Below are positions 22,566-30,640 of a DNA stretch of 35,378 bases, in pieces. The stretch is from an uncultured Bacillota bacterium (GTDB lineage Bacteria; Bacillota; Dehalobacteriia; UBA7702). How positions within the stretch are numbered: position 1 is the first letter of the stretch; each line of letters opens with the position of its first letter. The stretch spans positions 1 through 35,378 of the forward strand of contig CAKUYE010000020.1 of NCBI GenBank assembly GCA_934702375.1, read 5' to 3'. The notes under the pieces are model-generated. The model ran no database searches and had not been told where the DNA came from. It saw only the letters and a program-made list of their open reading frames with translations. The position numbers and the translations under genes are program-made.

Positions 22566-23644
22566 AAAACAACATTTCCTCCTATCAATGGCTGGCCATG
22601 CTGATGGCTCCGGTGGCACCGATGCTGATGATGAATTTTGCAAAACTCTTTGTCCGTGCCACCGGCCGCGGCAGCTATCTTGAAATTTTGCTCATTGCAG
22701 CCCTCACCTTTTTATTTCTTGGGGCAACCATTGCCGTTTCCAAACGGAATTGCTTTTCCACGCTGCACCAATCCGTTGCAGATCTTTGTGGGATAAGGCC
22801 GGCAAAGCTCATCCTCTTTCTCATTGCCATTGCCTTTCTTTTCTATGCCATCGTCACTCTGGATATTTATATTTTCATCGTCAAGCTCTATTTTCTGCCC
22901 AAAACGCCTACCTTTATCATTGCTCTGCTGTTGTTTTTGCCCACTGCCTATATGGCCTATTGCGGCTGCCGCATCTTTACCCAAATGACAACGGCATCCA
23001 TCCTTGCGTTGATTCTGTTTCTGAGCATTTTCCTCTTTACTAAAAACAACTATATGGCATCCAATCTCTTTCCCTTAACGGATTTTAAGGGTACCGATAT
23101 TCTATCCTCTCTGCCCTTTCTATTTTTGCCGGCTCCGGCCATTGCCGCTTCCTTTATCCTGCTGCCCTTATGTCAGGACCGGCGGGGCCTTTATGCAAAA
23201 TCGGCAATCTACGCCGGAACTATCGCGATTTTAATGCTCTTTACCTACGCCATGGGCATGATGTACTTTGGAGAAACCATCCTCAGCAAGCTTACACTCC
23301 CCTTTTTTAATCTCAGCACCTATTTCAAGGGCAACTTGCTGGAACGATTTGATGTCTTTTTCATGCTGGCCCTATTGCCTTCGCTGAATATTTTTTCCGC
23401 CTTCGGGTTTTCCGTATTTATGCTGATCCAAAAGGACCTTCTGATCCGCGCCAATACCCAAAGACCCCGAACCACGGTTCTTTGCTGGAGCATCCTGACC
23501 ATTGGTGCGGCATTATTTTTCCTCTATCGGCTGTCTCTCTGGGAGGTCTACCGTTGGTGCAACTGCGGTGCACTGATTCTGGCAGGGGTTCTGGCTCTGA
23601 TCAACTTATTGGCTTCGGGAAAAAGGAGGAGAGCCACATGCTGA
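22562..23644 (+). CDS. gerB: spore germination receptor B subunit (GerB, APC-like permease)
   Basis: The 360-residue integral membrane protein has about ten helices and the amino-acid permease-like fold of GerB subunits, which bind the germinant in the spore inner membrane. Family-like stretches are SSYQWLAMLMAPVAPMLMMN at the N-terminus, GRGSYLEILLIAALTFLFLG, and FNLSTYFKGNLLERFDVFFM near residue 246. The start overlaps gerA and the end overlaps gerC by seven bases, so all three are translationally coupled. Which nutrient it senses cannot be told from sequence. Confidence 0.88.
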   Translation: MKNNISSYQWLAMLMAPVAPMLMMNFAKLFVRATGRGSYLEILLIAALTFLFLGATIAVSKRNCFSTLHQSVADLCGIRPAKLILFLIAIAFLFYAIVTLDIYIFIVKLYFLPKTPTFIIALLLFLPTAYMAYCGCRIFTQMTTASILALILFLSIFLFTKNNYMASNLFPLTDFKGTDILSSLPFLFLPAPAIAASFILLPLCQDRRGLYAKSAIYAGTIAILMLFTYAMGMMYFGETILSKLTLPFFNLSTYFKGNLLERFDVFFMLALLPSLNIFSAFGFSVFMLIQKDLLIRANTQRPRTTVLCWSILTIGAALFFLYRLSLWEVYRWCNCGALILAGVLALINLLASGKRRRATC

Positions 23645-24735
23645 AAAAATTCGTTGTATTCTGCTGCTGCGGTTTTTTGATCCTCATCGGATGCGGCTGC
23701 TACGACCAGCAGATTTTTGAAAATACCGCCATCATTCTCTGTGCCGGCGCGGAATCCGGAGAAAACGGAAAGATCCTTTTCAGCTTTGCCGCCGCAGAGA
23801 ACGAAAACAAAAAAGGCCAGCTGGAGCTTGTTTCCAAGGAAGATACCCTGATGGCAGGAGCCATTGCAACCCTCAATGCCGAGGTGGAGGACCCCTTGAA
23901 AGCCGGGAAAATCCAGAATCTCATTTTTTCCGAGGAGCTGGCTCAAAAAGGTATGATGCTGGTGCGGGATGATAACCGACTGGAAGAGTCCAATCGCTTT
24001 CTTACCGACTATGCCATTACCGAGGGCAGCCCCAAAGAGCTGTTTAAGGTACTGGAGAAAAAAGAAAAATCCAGCAGCGCCTACGGATATCTCGGCGATC
24101 TGCTGGAAAACAGCGCCGAAGCCGGCCTTTGCCCCAATGTGCAGCAGCACGAATTTAACATTGACTTACAAACCGAGGGCATCGATCCGGTCCTGCCGCT
24201 GCTTACCTATAACGAAGAAAAGAATACTATTCACGTATTGGGCACCGCTCTGTTTCATAAAGACCGCTACGTAGAAAAACTGAATACGACCGAGAGCCGC
24301 TACTTTTCCCTGCTGCTCCATTCCGCTCGAAATATCGCCATAAAACTGAACGATTTTCACCCCCAAGGCGGCGATGTAACCCTCAATGTCACCGACAGCA
24401 GCATGAAGGTAAAGCTGGATACCAAAGGCGATCAGCTCTATATCACCTTTGATGTCAAGTCCAAATCCTATTTTGATGCCAGCGACTGGGCAGAGCTGGA
24501 ACAAAACACAAACAAAAAAAGCATCGAAAGAAAAATCGATGCCAAATTGGAAAAGGCATGTACCGATGTGGTACAGAAAATACAAAGCGCCGGCAGCGAC
24601 CCTTTTGGGATCACCGCCGGGCTTCGAGGATATCATAACGATTTTTATACCGCTCACGATATGGATCAGGTCTATCAAAACGCCATCATCAAAATCAACG
24701 TCCACAATAAGCTGATCAATCAGAAAAATCCCTGA
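23638..24735 (+). CDS. gerC: spore germination receptor C subunit, lipoprotein (Ger(x)C family)
   Basis: The 365-residue protein starts with a lipoprotein signal, KKFVVFCCCGFLILIGCGC, with a lipobox-type cysteine near residue 20, and continues CYDQQIFENTAIILCAGAE. Later stretches SGIRSCRC-like reading frames are not used; the true frame gives YGYLGDLLENSAEAG, VLGTALFHKDRYVEKLNTTE, and LEKACTDVVQKIQSAGSDPF near the end. All fit the Ger(x)C family. The C subunit is anchored outside the inner spore membrane and completes the receptor. The start is ATG 23638, inside the end of gerB, with an AAAGGAGGAGAG site; longer readings from 23482 lie within gerB. The next gene is convergent. Confidence 0.9.
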   Translation: MLKKFVVFCCCGFLILIGCGCYDQQIFENTAIILCAGAESGENGKILFSFAAAENENKKGQLELVSKEDTLMAGAIATLNAEVEDPLKAGKIQNLIFSEELAQKGMMLVRDDNRLEESNRFLTDYAITEGSPKELFKVLEKKEKSSSAYGYLGDLLENSAEAGLCPNVQQHEFNIDLQTEGIDPVLPLLTYNEEKNTIHVLGTALFHKDRYVEKLNTTESRYFSLLLHSARNIAIKLNDFHPQGGDVTLNVTDSSMKVKLDTKGDQLYITFDVKSKSYFDASDWAELEQNTNKKSIERKIDAKLEKACTDVVQKIQSAGSDPFGITAGLRGYHNDFYTAHDMDQVYQNAIIKINVHNKLINQKNP

Positions 24736-24739
24736 AAAA

Positions 24740-25105
24740 TTATTTTATCAACGTCATGCCAAGGTTATGCCCCCAATGGAATACGGCAATGGTAGTAATC
24801 ACCACAAACAGCACCAATCCATAACCGAAGAGGATGCCGGTCCATAAACGGCGGCGGTTGTTGCTTTCGTATGCCGTTGCCATTTGCAAAACACCATCGG
24901 CAATCAAGGGCAAAAGCAGAAGGAGAACCGCATAAAAAGGCGGCCGAAAAAAGAAACAGGAGAACAAGCCGGCAATCATACCGACAAGCTCTCCTGTACA
25001 TCTGGCGCAGATCGGAAATTTTTCGCCGTGATAATAAAAGGAACGGTCATCACGGCAATGGCAACCGAAAATAATCGGCAGCCACCGATAAAGCCACTGT
25101 TTCAT
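24740..25105 (-). CDS. DUF2085 membrane protein
   Basis: The 121-residue protein has the DUF2085 signature: GCHCRDDRSFYYHGEKFPICARCTGELVG near residues 14-42, in which CHxxxxRS and CxRCxG are the conserved parts. Three hydrophobic helices follow (MIAGLFSCFFF, AVLLLLLPLIADGVLQMA, FGYGLVLFVVITTIAVF). The cysteines and histidine could bind a metal, but the function of the family is unknown. ATG 25105 overlaps the stop of the zinc-ribbon gene (TAATG), so the two are translated together. Confidence 0.82.
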   Translation of the reverse strand: MKQWLYRWLPIIFGCHCRDDRSFYYHGEKFPICARCTGELVGMIAGLFSCFFFRPPFYAVLLLLLPLIADGVLQMATAYESNNRRRLWTGILFGYGLVLFVVITTIAVFHWGHNLGMTLIK

Positions 25106-25470
25106 TATGCACCGATCACGGCAGCACCAACGCCGACAACAGCGGCGATGATATACCAGAGAATGGTAAGCGCAACACCAACGATAGCACCGATACCGGC
25201 AGCCTTTGCGGTTTTGGGTTTTTCACCTTTCCAAACAAGGAAAAGGATAAGACCGACGATAGGGATACAGCAACCGAGCAATCCCCAGCCGAATCCGCCT
25301 TTATCATTGGGGTTTGCCTGAGGTGCCTGAGGTGCCTGCTGAGGCTGGGCAGCCGCAGCAACCGGCTCTGCTGCGGGAGCAGCGGTATTTCCATCAATTT
25401 TTGCACCGCATTCTGTGCAAAATGCTGCGTTTTCGGGGATTTCTTTCCCACAATTCGTACAAAAAGCCAT
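25105..25470 (-). CDS. zinc-ribbon membrane protein
   Basis: The 121-residue protein begins with a zinc ribbon, FCTNCGKEIPENAAFCTECG, with two CxxC pairs. A low-complexity linker rich in alanine, proline and glutamine follows (EPVAAAAQPQQAPQAPQA), then two membrane helices (GLLGCCIPIVGLILFLVW and IGAIVGVALTILWYIIAAVVG). Such proteins are common in Bacillota and are thought to be membrane-tethered small modules; no function is established. AAGGAG precedes ATG 25470, and a perfect promoter lies at 25531. It is coupled to the DUF2085 gene. Confidence 0.8.
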   Translation of the reverse strand: MAFCTNCGKEIPENAAFCTECGAKIDGNTAAPAAEPVAAAAQPQQAPQAPQANPNDKGGFGWGLLGCCIPIVGLILFLVWKGEKPKTAKAAGIGAIVGVALTILWYIIAAVVGVGAAVIGA

Positions 25471-25530
25471 AGTTTTCTCCTTCGCTTATGCTTTGCCGTC
25501 AAATAAGACAGCGTAATTTCTGTTAATACA

Positions 25531-25559
25531 ATTATAAGCAAGCTGTCGCTTTTTGTCAA
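25531..25559 (-). promoter_or_regulatory. sigma-A promoter for zinc-ribbon/DUF2085 operon
   Basis: Perfect TTGACA (25554-25559) and TATAAT (25531-25536) on the minus strand, 17-base spacer, about 60 bases before the start codon. Confidence 0.82.
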
Positions 25560-25598
25560 TGGAAAAATCCAAGCACAGCATAAATATACAATTTTCTC

Positions 25599-25627
25599 TT
25601 TACAAGTGCTATTTTTGTAAGTATAAT
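25599..25627 (+). promoter_or_regulatory. sigma-A promoter of the SAM-riboswitch transcript
   Basis: TTTACA (25599-25604) and perfect TATAAT (25622-25627) with a 17-base spacer. Transcription should start near 25634, directly ahead of the riboswitch. Confidence 0.8.
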
Positions 25628-25633
25628 AAAATC

Positions 25634-25727
25634 AACCTATGAAGAGTCGGGCGAGAGACAAGCTCTTTGACCCCGCGACAACCTGCCGAAAGGTAAGGTG
25701 CCAATGCTTGATCGATGGGAAAGATGA
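25634..25727 (+). promoter_or_regulatory. SAM-I (S-box) riboswitch aptamer
   Basis: The S-box core is visible in order: AAGAG, a P2 arm with CGAGAGACAAGCTCTTTGAC (GA/TGA kink-turn elements), CGACAACCTGCC, GGTAAGGTGCCAA and GGGAAAGATGA. P3 pairs CCTGCC with GGTAAGG. P1 is weak here, with only a few clear pairs between the 5' end and GATGA at 25723-25727. GATGA can instead pair with TCATC at 25740-25744, which would disrupt the terminator, so an ordinary SAM-off switch is drawn. S-boxes control methionine and SAM genes. Confidence 0.83.
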
Positions 25728-25736
25728 TCACCGGAA

Positions 25737-25763
25737 ACCTCATCGAGTCGATGGGGTCTTTTT
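25737..25763 (+). terminator. riboswitch-controlled intrinsic terminator
   Basis: ACCTCATCG and CGATGGGGT form a nine-pair stem (one G-U) with a three-base loop, followed by CTTTTT. Its 5' arm contains TCATC, which is complementary to GATGA at the end of the SAM aptamer, giving an antiterminator/terminator choice. Confidence 0.82.
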
Positions 25764-25801
25764 GTATTCTCCATAGGAAATCGATTCCGGAGATGCAAAT
25801 T

Positions 25802-26548
25802 ATGAAAACAAATTTCGCGATTATTCATGTTCCCCATGCCGCAACAGCAATTCCCAAAGAATACCTGAGCAGCTATGACAGTACAAAGTTAAGCAAAGAA
25901 TTTTCACTTATGACAGACCATTATTGTGATGAACTCTTTCACATCGGCTTTCCTATGATCAAAGCAAAGGTAAGCCGTCTCTTTTGTGATATGGAACGAT
26001 TTCGAGATGACCATATTGAATCTATGGCAGTAAAAGGCATGGGGGCGATTTATACCCATTGCAGCGATGGTTCCCGGCTGAGAATCGTTCTCCCGGATGA
26101 AAAAGAGAAAATCCTGAAAAAATATTATGATGCACATCACAAAAGACTCGCAAAAAAAGTAGATGAGCTTCTGGAGCAAACAAATCAATGTCTTATTATA
26201 GACGGACATTCCTTCCATCCAACACCGCTGCCCCATGAACCGAATCAGGAATACCTCCGACCGGATTTTTGCATTGGCAGCGATCCTTTTCATACTCCAA
26301 CAGAAATCGTTACAATTTGCAAAAATTTTCTTACAGATGCAGGATTTACGGTAAAAGAAAATAATCCTTTTGCAGGAACCATCGTACCGCTAAAACACTA
26401 CCAAAAAGACCCGCGTGTTATCTCGGTAATGATTGAAGTAAACCGCAACCAATATATGAATGAATCCGGAGAAAAAACAGAACACTTTACCAAAGTGAAA
26501 GCGACATTAACAGAACTTTGCAAAAAAATCGCGAATTATAAGAGATAA
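25802..26548 (+). CDS. N-formylglutamate amidohydrolase-family protein under SAM-riboswitch control
   Basis: The 248-residue protein belongs by sequence to the N-formylglutamate amidohydrolase (FGase, HutG-like) family: IIHVPHAATAIPKEY at the start, LMTDHYCDELF, SRLFCDMERF, TVIDGH-like LIIDGHSFHPTPLP near residue 137, and DFCIGSDPF, GTIVPL and VISVMIEVNR further on. Histidines and aspartates in HVPH, TDHY and DGH are likely metal and catalytic residues. Known members cleave N-formylglutamate from histidine breakdown. No hut genes are nearby, and a SAM-I riboswitch and terminator precede the gene, pointing to methionine-related metabolism. Hydrolysis of N-formylmethionine or a similar acylated amino acid is therefore an attractive guess, not shown. 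GGAG precedes ATG 25802; the ORF reading from 25715 overlaps the riboswitch terminator and is not the start. Confidence 0.82.
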   Translation: MKTNFAIIHVPHAATAIPKEYLSSYDSTKLSKEFSLMTDHYCDELFHIGFPMIKAKVSRLFCDMERFRDDHIESMAVKGMGAIYTHCSDGSRLRIVLPDEKEKILKKYYDAHHKRLAKKVDELLEQTNQCLIIDGHSFHPTPLPHEPNQEYLRPDFCIGSDPFHTPTEIVTICKNFLTDAGFTVKENNPFAGTIVPLKHYQKDPRVISVMIEVNRNQYMNESGEKTEHFTKVKATLTELCKKIANYKR

Positions 26549-26553
26549 CGAGA

Positions 26554-27000
26554 TCAATCCCTTTCCTCCTCGGCGGCGGCCATGCCTGCCATCATGGTTT
26601 TCATTCTTGATTCCAGCACTTCTGCTTTTACCAAAGCCAACCCTTCGGCTTCATCGCCCAACAGGATCAACCGATCTCCGGCACCGATGTCAAAGACTGC
26701 CCTGGCATTTTTCGGAATCACGATCTGCCCCCGTTCATTGACGGTAACGGTGCCGAAAATATGCTTTCCCTTGGGTGCCGGGGGAATGGTCATACCGGCC
26801 TGATGCATTTCATGGTGCACCAGATCATCCATGGTCGTACCGAAAATCTCCGCCAACAAAGCACACCGTTCAATGTCCGGCACCGACTGCCCCTTTTCCC
26901 ATTTTGCATAGGCCTGCCGGGAAATATTCAATTTTTCCGCCAGGGTTTCCTGAGAATAGCCGTTCAAACGGCGCAGCATCATTAAATTATCTTTAAACAT
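26554..27000 (-). CDS. HTH (XRE)-AbrB/SpoVT fusion transcription regulator
   Basis: Residues 1-65 are a Cro/C1-type helix-turn-helix (LRRLNGYSQETLAEKLNISR, AYAKWEKGQSVPDIERC, LAEIFGTTMDDLV). Residues 82-125 form a swapped-hairpin AbrB/SpoVT domain (IFGTVTVNERGQIVIPKNAR, FDIGAGDRLILLGDEAEGLALVK). A short acidic C-terminal helix follows. Both parts bind DNA or dimerise, so this is a regulator with two such modules; its targets are unknown. It starts two bases after the stop of the alpha/beta hydrolase gene, whose last codons supply the AAAGGAG site, so it may regulate its own operon. It is convergent with the formyl-amidohydrolase gene. Confidence 0.87.
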   Translation of the reverse strand: MFKDNLMMLRRLNGYSQETLAEKLNISRQAYAKWEKGQSVPDIERCALLAEIFGTTMDDLVHHEMHQAGMTIPPAPKGKHIFGTVTVNERGQIVIPKNARAVFDIGAGDRLILLGDEAEGLALVKAEVLESRMKTMMAGMAAAEEERD

Positions 27001-27002
27001 CC

Positions 27003-28073
27003 TTACTCCTTTGGCAGCATACTGTTGACTGCCTGCAAATAAACATCTTTATGATTTTTATGAATCAAATGGTCGCTGTCATCGGTTTCCATCAGGCGGC
27101 AATTTTCACCGATATATTTTACCGCCCGTTCTGCCTGATCTCGGGTGGCGGCACAGAGGTACACACCGGTCTCGGCCCGGTTTTCTTTGGCGTGGAGATA
27201 AATACAGGGAACTTCAATGGCGGACAGAATCTCCTTGTGGGTATAGCCATGGTTCCAGGTAAGGTCATAAAACCGTTCCCCATATGCAAAATCATAGTTT
27301 TGCACGTAATGAAAGGTCATCGTTACCGAAGGGGGCATAAAGAAGATCTTTACTTCCTCTCCGGGGTGTTTTTCCCCATAGTGCCGGGCATAGCGGGCAA
27401 TTCCGGGCATAGAATCCTTCATATAAAGCTGTCCCCAATAGCAATGTTCCAGATAATAGCCGGGCCAGAGGTTTTTATCCTCGGCTAAGCGGTTAAAATC
27501 ATGGAGGGGTTTGTAGGTATCCAGATAGGCAAAGCTGTTTTCCCAATCCTCCCCTTCGGTGGAAAATACCGGCGGATCTTCCAATACGACACCGGCGATG
27601 TTTTCGCCGCCGTAAGCCCCGATATAAGCCGCAATAAGGGCGCCGTTGGAATGACCGCAAACCACCGTTTTTTCCCCGATCACATGGTCAATAAACCAGA
27701 TAAGATCATTGCCGTTGGTATCAAGATAGTATCCCTCAGGATCATGGCTGGATTCTCCGTGGCCGTAAACATCCACAGCGTAAACATGCCAGTTTTCCGA
27801 AAGCTCCTGCAAAACCACTGCGTAATCCTCCCAGGCCGCCATCTGACCGTGGATCAGCAGCAATGCCGGTTTGTCGTTTTCCACTTCGCCATAGTTGATC
27901 ACCGCACCGCCGGGAAGAATCACCTGCTTTTCTGCGGCTCCGACCTCTGTCAACATTTTATCATACTTATCATACCAATGGAGATTTTTATAGGCAAAAA
28001 CTCCAAATACCGCGGCCCCAATCAGTAATACCGCGGCCAACAAAATCAGGACGATCACAATGACCTTTTTCAT
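27003..28073 (-). CDS. membrane-anchored alpha/beta hydrolase
   Basis: The 356-residue protein has one N-terminal membrane helix (KKVIVIVLILLAAVLLIGAA) that anchors it with the hydrolase domain outside, or acts as a signal. The alpha/beta hydrolase fold follows: LLLIHGQMAAWEDY (oxyanion region) near residue 72, VYAVDVYGHGESSHD, and the nucleophile elbow VVCGHSNGALIAAYIG (GHSNG serine) near residue 138. The acid and histidine are probably in the IYLHAKENRAE and TDDSDHLIHKNH regions. Substrate is unknown. ATG 28073 has AAGGA upstream; a long reading from 28250 crosses the promoter and lacks a ribosome site. The regulator gene follows in the same operon. Confidence 0.82.
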   Translation of the reverse strand: MKKVIVIVLILLAAVLLIGAAVFGVFAYKNLHWYDKYDKMLTEVGAAEKQVILPGGAVINYGEVENDKPALLLIHGQMAAWEDYAVVLQELSENWHVYAVDVYGHGESSHDPEGYYLDTNGNDLIWFIDHVIGEKTVVCGHSNGALIAAYIGAYGGENIAGVVLEDPPVFSTEGEDWENSFAYLDTYKPLHDFNRLAEDKNLWPGYYLEHCYWGQLYMKDSMPGIARYARHYGEKHPGEEVKIFFMPPSVTMTFHYVQNYDFAYGERFYDLTWNHGYTHKEILSAIEVPCIYLHAKENRAETGVYLCAATRDQAERAVKYIGENCRLMETDDSDHLIHKNHKDVYLQAVNSMLPKE

Positions 28074-28106
28074 AACAAAAATCCTTCTTTTCTTCTTTTT
28101 CTTATT

Positions 28107-28135
28107 ATTGTAATCTTTAGTTGCCGCAAAATCAA
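28107..28135 (-). promoter_or_regulatory. sigma-A promoter for the hydrolase-regulator operon
   Basis: TTGATT (28130-28135) and TACAAT (28107-28112) on the minus strand with a 17-base spacer, in the 308-base gap between the divergent hydrolase and permease genes. Apart from this and the permease promoter I see nothing further in that gap. Confidence 0.6.
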
Positions 28136-28302
28136 CCAACCAAATGCAACAAGTCCCCTTAGATTTTGGCAAGTTCGGTTGCCTTTTGTCCGTATTTCCC
28201 GGACGATGCCAAACATTTCGACACTTTGCGACAAAATACACCAAAAACACACTGTGTTGAAATTAATTCTTACATATATCCGGTAAAAATTGTCAAATCC
28301 TC

Positions 28303-28331
28303 TTGTGATAAGCAATATTTTATGGTAAAAT
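28303..28331 (+). promoter_or_regulatory. sigma-A promoter for the amino-acid permease
   Basis: TTGTGA (28303-28308) and TAAAAT (28326-28331), spacer 17 bases, about 45 bases before the start codon. Confidence 0.65.
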
Positions 28332-28381
28332 GATAAAGTTGTGAAGTATTCACAATAGAAAATGAAAGAAGGAGTTACTCC

Positions 28382-29809
28382 ATGGACAACAAAATGGAAA
28401 AGCGATACGGTTTACCTACCGCTATCGCAATGGTAATCGGTATTGTCATCGGTTCCGGTGTGTTCATTAAGGGTGGTAAAGTGCTCAGTCTCACCGGCGG
28501 CAATATGCTGCAGTCCGTACTCGTTGTTGGCATTGTCGGTCTGATCTGCATCATTTGCTCTCTTGTTTTCGCCGAGCTGGGCAGTAAGTATGAAAAAGTA
28601 AACGGCGTAGTAGACTACGCAGAGGTAGCCCTGGGGCCAAAATACGCCTATTATGTAGGCTGGTTCCTCACCACGATCTACTATCCGTGCCTTGCTGCAA
28701 TCCTGGCATTTTTTGCCGCGGTATTTTTCTGTGCCCTCTGCGGTATTCCGGCACTGGATTTTGTCAATGGCACCGTCAGTGCCGAAGCCGTTGGTCTCGG
28801 CGCTGCATTTTTGATGATCGGCTACGGCATCAATGCTTTAAGCCCCAGGCTTGCCGGTAAATTACAGGTCAGCATGACCGTAATTAAGCTGGTTCCGCTA
28901 ATCCTCATGGCCGTTGTCGGCTTGATCTACGGTCTTACCACCGGCAATACGCAAAACGTTCTTGATTTCGTCAATACCGCAGAATACACCCCCGTTTCCG
29001 GCGGCATTTTCAGCGGTGTCGTTGCCTTTGCTTTTGCTTATGAAGGCTGGATTATTGCCACCTCCATCAATGCCGAGCTGGAAAACGCAAAAAGAAATCT
29101 TCCTCTGGCATTGGTTTTCGGTGCTCTTTTCTGCACCATCCTCTACTGCTTGTACATTTTTGCCATGAGCGCCGTAGGTGATGTCAATACCATCATCGGC
29201 ACCTGGCCTTTAGGCGAAACTCTGCCAAAGATTGCCTTTTCCAAGGTATTTGGCAATGTCATCGGCAGCATCGTTTATCTCTTTGTAACCATCGGCTGTC
29301 TCGGCACCATGAACGGTCTGATCATGGGCTCCTGCCGCGGGATGTACTCCGTGGCCTGCCGTAACAAGGGGTTAAAACCGGAGGTCTTTGCTCACATCGA
29401 CCCCCAAAACAACTTTGTAATCAAATCCTCCCTTTTGGGTCTGATCTGCGCCGGTTTCTGGTATGGCTGGACGGCTATCGTCTGGATGCAGGGCCCGGAC
29501 TTTATGGGTGCGGTTCACAGCAACATGTGGCTCGGTTGGGAACCCGATGAAATTTCCATCGTCAACCTTTATGCCATGTATATCCCCATGTTCATTGCCT
29601 TGATGGCAAAGAGTAAGAACTTTGGCGTTTTCAAACGCTTTATCCTGCCCACTCTCGGCATTGCCTGCTGCATCTTCATGGTATACTGCTGCGTCGTCGG
29701 CAAAGGCTATCAGCAGGTCTGCGGATATCTCATTTTCCTGGCCATCGTTCTTTTCATCGGCTTTATTTTCGATAAGGTCAGCGCAAAAAAAGCAGCCAAA
29801 AAAGAATAA
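28382..29809 (+). CDS. APC-family amino-acid permease
   Basis: The 475-residue protein has about twelve membrane helices. It opens with the APC substrate-binding loop in helix 1, AIAMVIGIVIGSGVFIKGGKV, and helix 6 contains VVAFAFAYEGWIIATSINAE, matching the FAYxGW pattern of LAT/APA-type exchangers and permeases. GCLGTMNGLIMGSCRGMYSVA follows near residue 310. It should move an amino acid (or exchange two) across the plasma membrane; which one cannot be told. The ATG at 28382 follows AAGGAG. It is monocistronic, with its own promoter and a terminator shared with the opposing gene. Confidence 0.87.
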   Translation: MDNKMEKRYGLPTAIAMVIGIVIGSGVFIKGGKVLSLTGGNMLQSVLVVGIVGLICIICSLVFAELGSKYEKVNGVVDYAEVALGPKYAYYVGWFLTTIYYPCLAAILAFFAAVFFCALCGIPALDFVNGTVSAEAVGLGAAFLMIGYGINALSPRLAGKLQVSMTVIKLVPLILMAVVGLIYGLTTGNTQNVLDFVNTAEYTPVSGGIFSGVVAFAFAYEGWIIATSINAELENAKRNLPLALVFGALFCTILYCLYIFAMSAVGDVNTIIGTWPLGETLPKIAFSKVFGNVIGSIVYLFVTIGCLGTMNGLIMGSCRGMYSVACRNKGLKPEVFAHIDPQNNFVIKSSLLGLICAGFWYGWTAIVWMQGPDFMGAVHSNMWLGWEPDEISIVNLYAMYIPMFIALMAKSKNFGVFKRFILPTLGIACCIFMVYCCVVGKGYQQVCGYLIFLAIVLFIGFIFDKVSAKKAAKKE

Positions 29810-29830
29810 ACTAAATTTTATCTGAAAACA

Positions 29831-29888
29831 AAAGCAGAGCCGATCCTCGTGCTACCGATCGCACACGGATCATCGGCTCTGCTTTTTT
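29831..29888. terminator. shared terminator between convergent genes
   Basis: AAAGCAGAGCCGAT (29831-29844) pairs with ATCGGCTCTGCTTT (29872-29885), and T residues follow on the plus strand (A residues flank the other side). The loop contains a second small palindromic stretch. The stop codon of the opposing ABC ATPase frame lies inside the stem. Confidence 0.85.
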
Positions 29889-30537
29889 GCCTGATCTACC
29901 GTACCGCGAAAAACCGCCGCACCTTTTTTCAAAATACAAATCTCATCGCACAACGCCTCAACCTCATCCATGAAGTGAGATGTCAAAAAAATTGTCAGCC
30001 CACGTTCTTTGAGAGAGGCAAGAATTTTCCAGACACTGCGTCGGGCCTTGGCATCAAGACCGGTGGTCAGTTCATCTAAAAATACCACCTTTGGCTGGGG
30101 AATCAGTGCCAGCACGATGAAAAGTCGCTGCCGTTCACCGCCGGAAAGATTTTTAACAAAGTCATTCCGTTTCTCACCAATGCCAAACTGTTCGCACAAC
30201 CGGCGCCAATCGCCGGGACTACGGTACAAACTGACAGTTTCTTCACAGATTTCGGAAACCTTGATCTCCTTGGGTGATCACCTTCCTGAAACTGCACGCC
30301 GATTTCCTGAAAGAGCCTGGGGCGGTGCTTCAGGGGATCCAATCCCAAGAGACGCACGGTTCCCTCCTCCGGCCGCTTCGTACCGAGAATACATTCAATG
30401 GTGGTACTTTTTCCGGCGCCGTTTGCCCCCAGCAGTCCGAATACGGTACCCCTCGGTACCGAGAGATCCAAATGATCCACGACGGTTTTTCCATCGTAGG
30501 ATTTGGTAAGACCCTGTACAAAAATTGCTTCACTCAT
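29870..30537 (-). pseudogene. ABC transporter ATP-binding protein, broken by a frameshift
   Basis: Two overlapping frames together make one ABC ATPase of about 222 residues. The first frame (from ATG 30537) has Walker A in GLLGANGAGKSTTIE and the Q-loop in GVQFQEGDHP, then turns into nonsense. The second frame holds IKVSEICEETVSLYRSPGDW, the signature LSGGERQRL, Walker B VVFLDELTTGLD and the switch histidine in FLTSHFMDE. Loss of one base near 30277, in a short run of C and A, restores one frame when reversed (HPKEIKVSE). It could be a genuine pseudogene or a sequencing error. No membrane partner gene is present beside it, and the chain ends inside the shared terminator. Confidence 0.83.
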
Positions 30538-30640
30538 TTTGGAATCCTCTTCCTTTCATAAAATTTTCTGTTTCATTTTTTGCAGTGTCGATTTTACCAT
30601 GCCGAACAAAATTTCTCTCGACGTTTTTTGCCATTCCAAG

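Noticed and set aside
25715..25801. Upstream extension of the formyl-amidohydrolase reading frame
   Set aside because: It runs through the riboswitch aptamer end and the terminator; the ATG at 25802 has a GGAG site and matches the family N-terminus.
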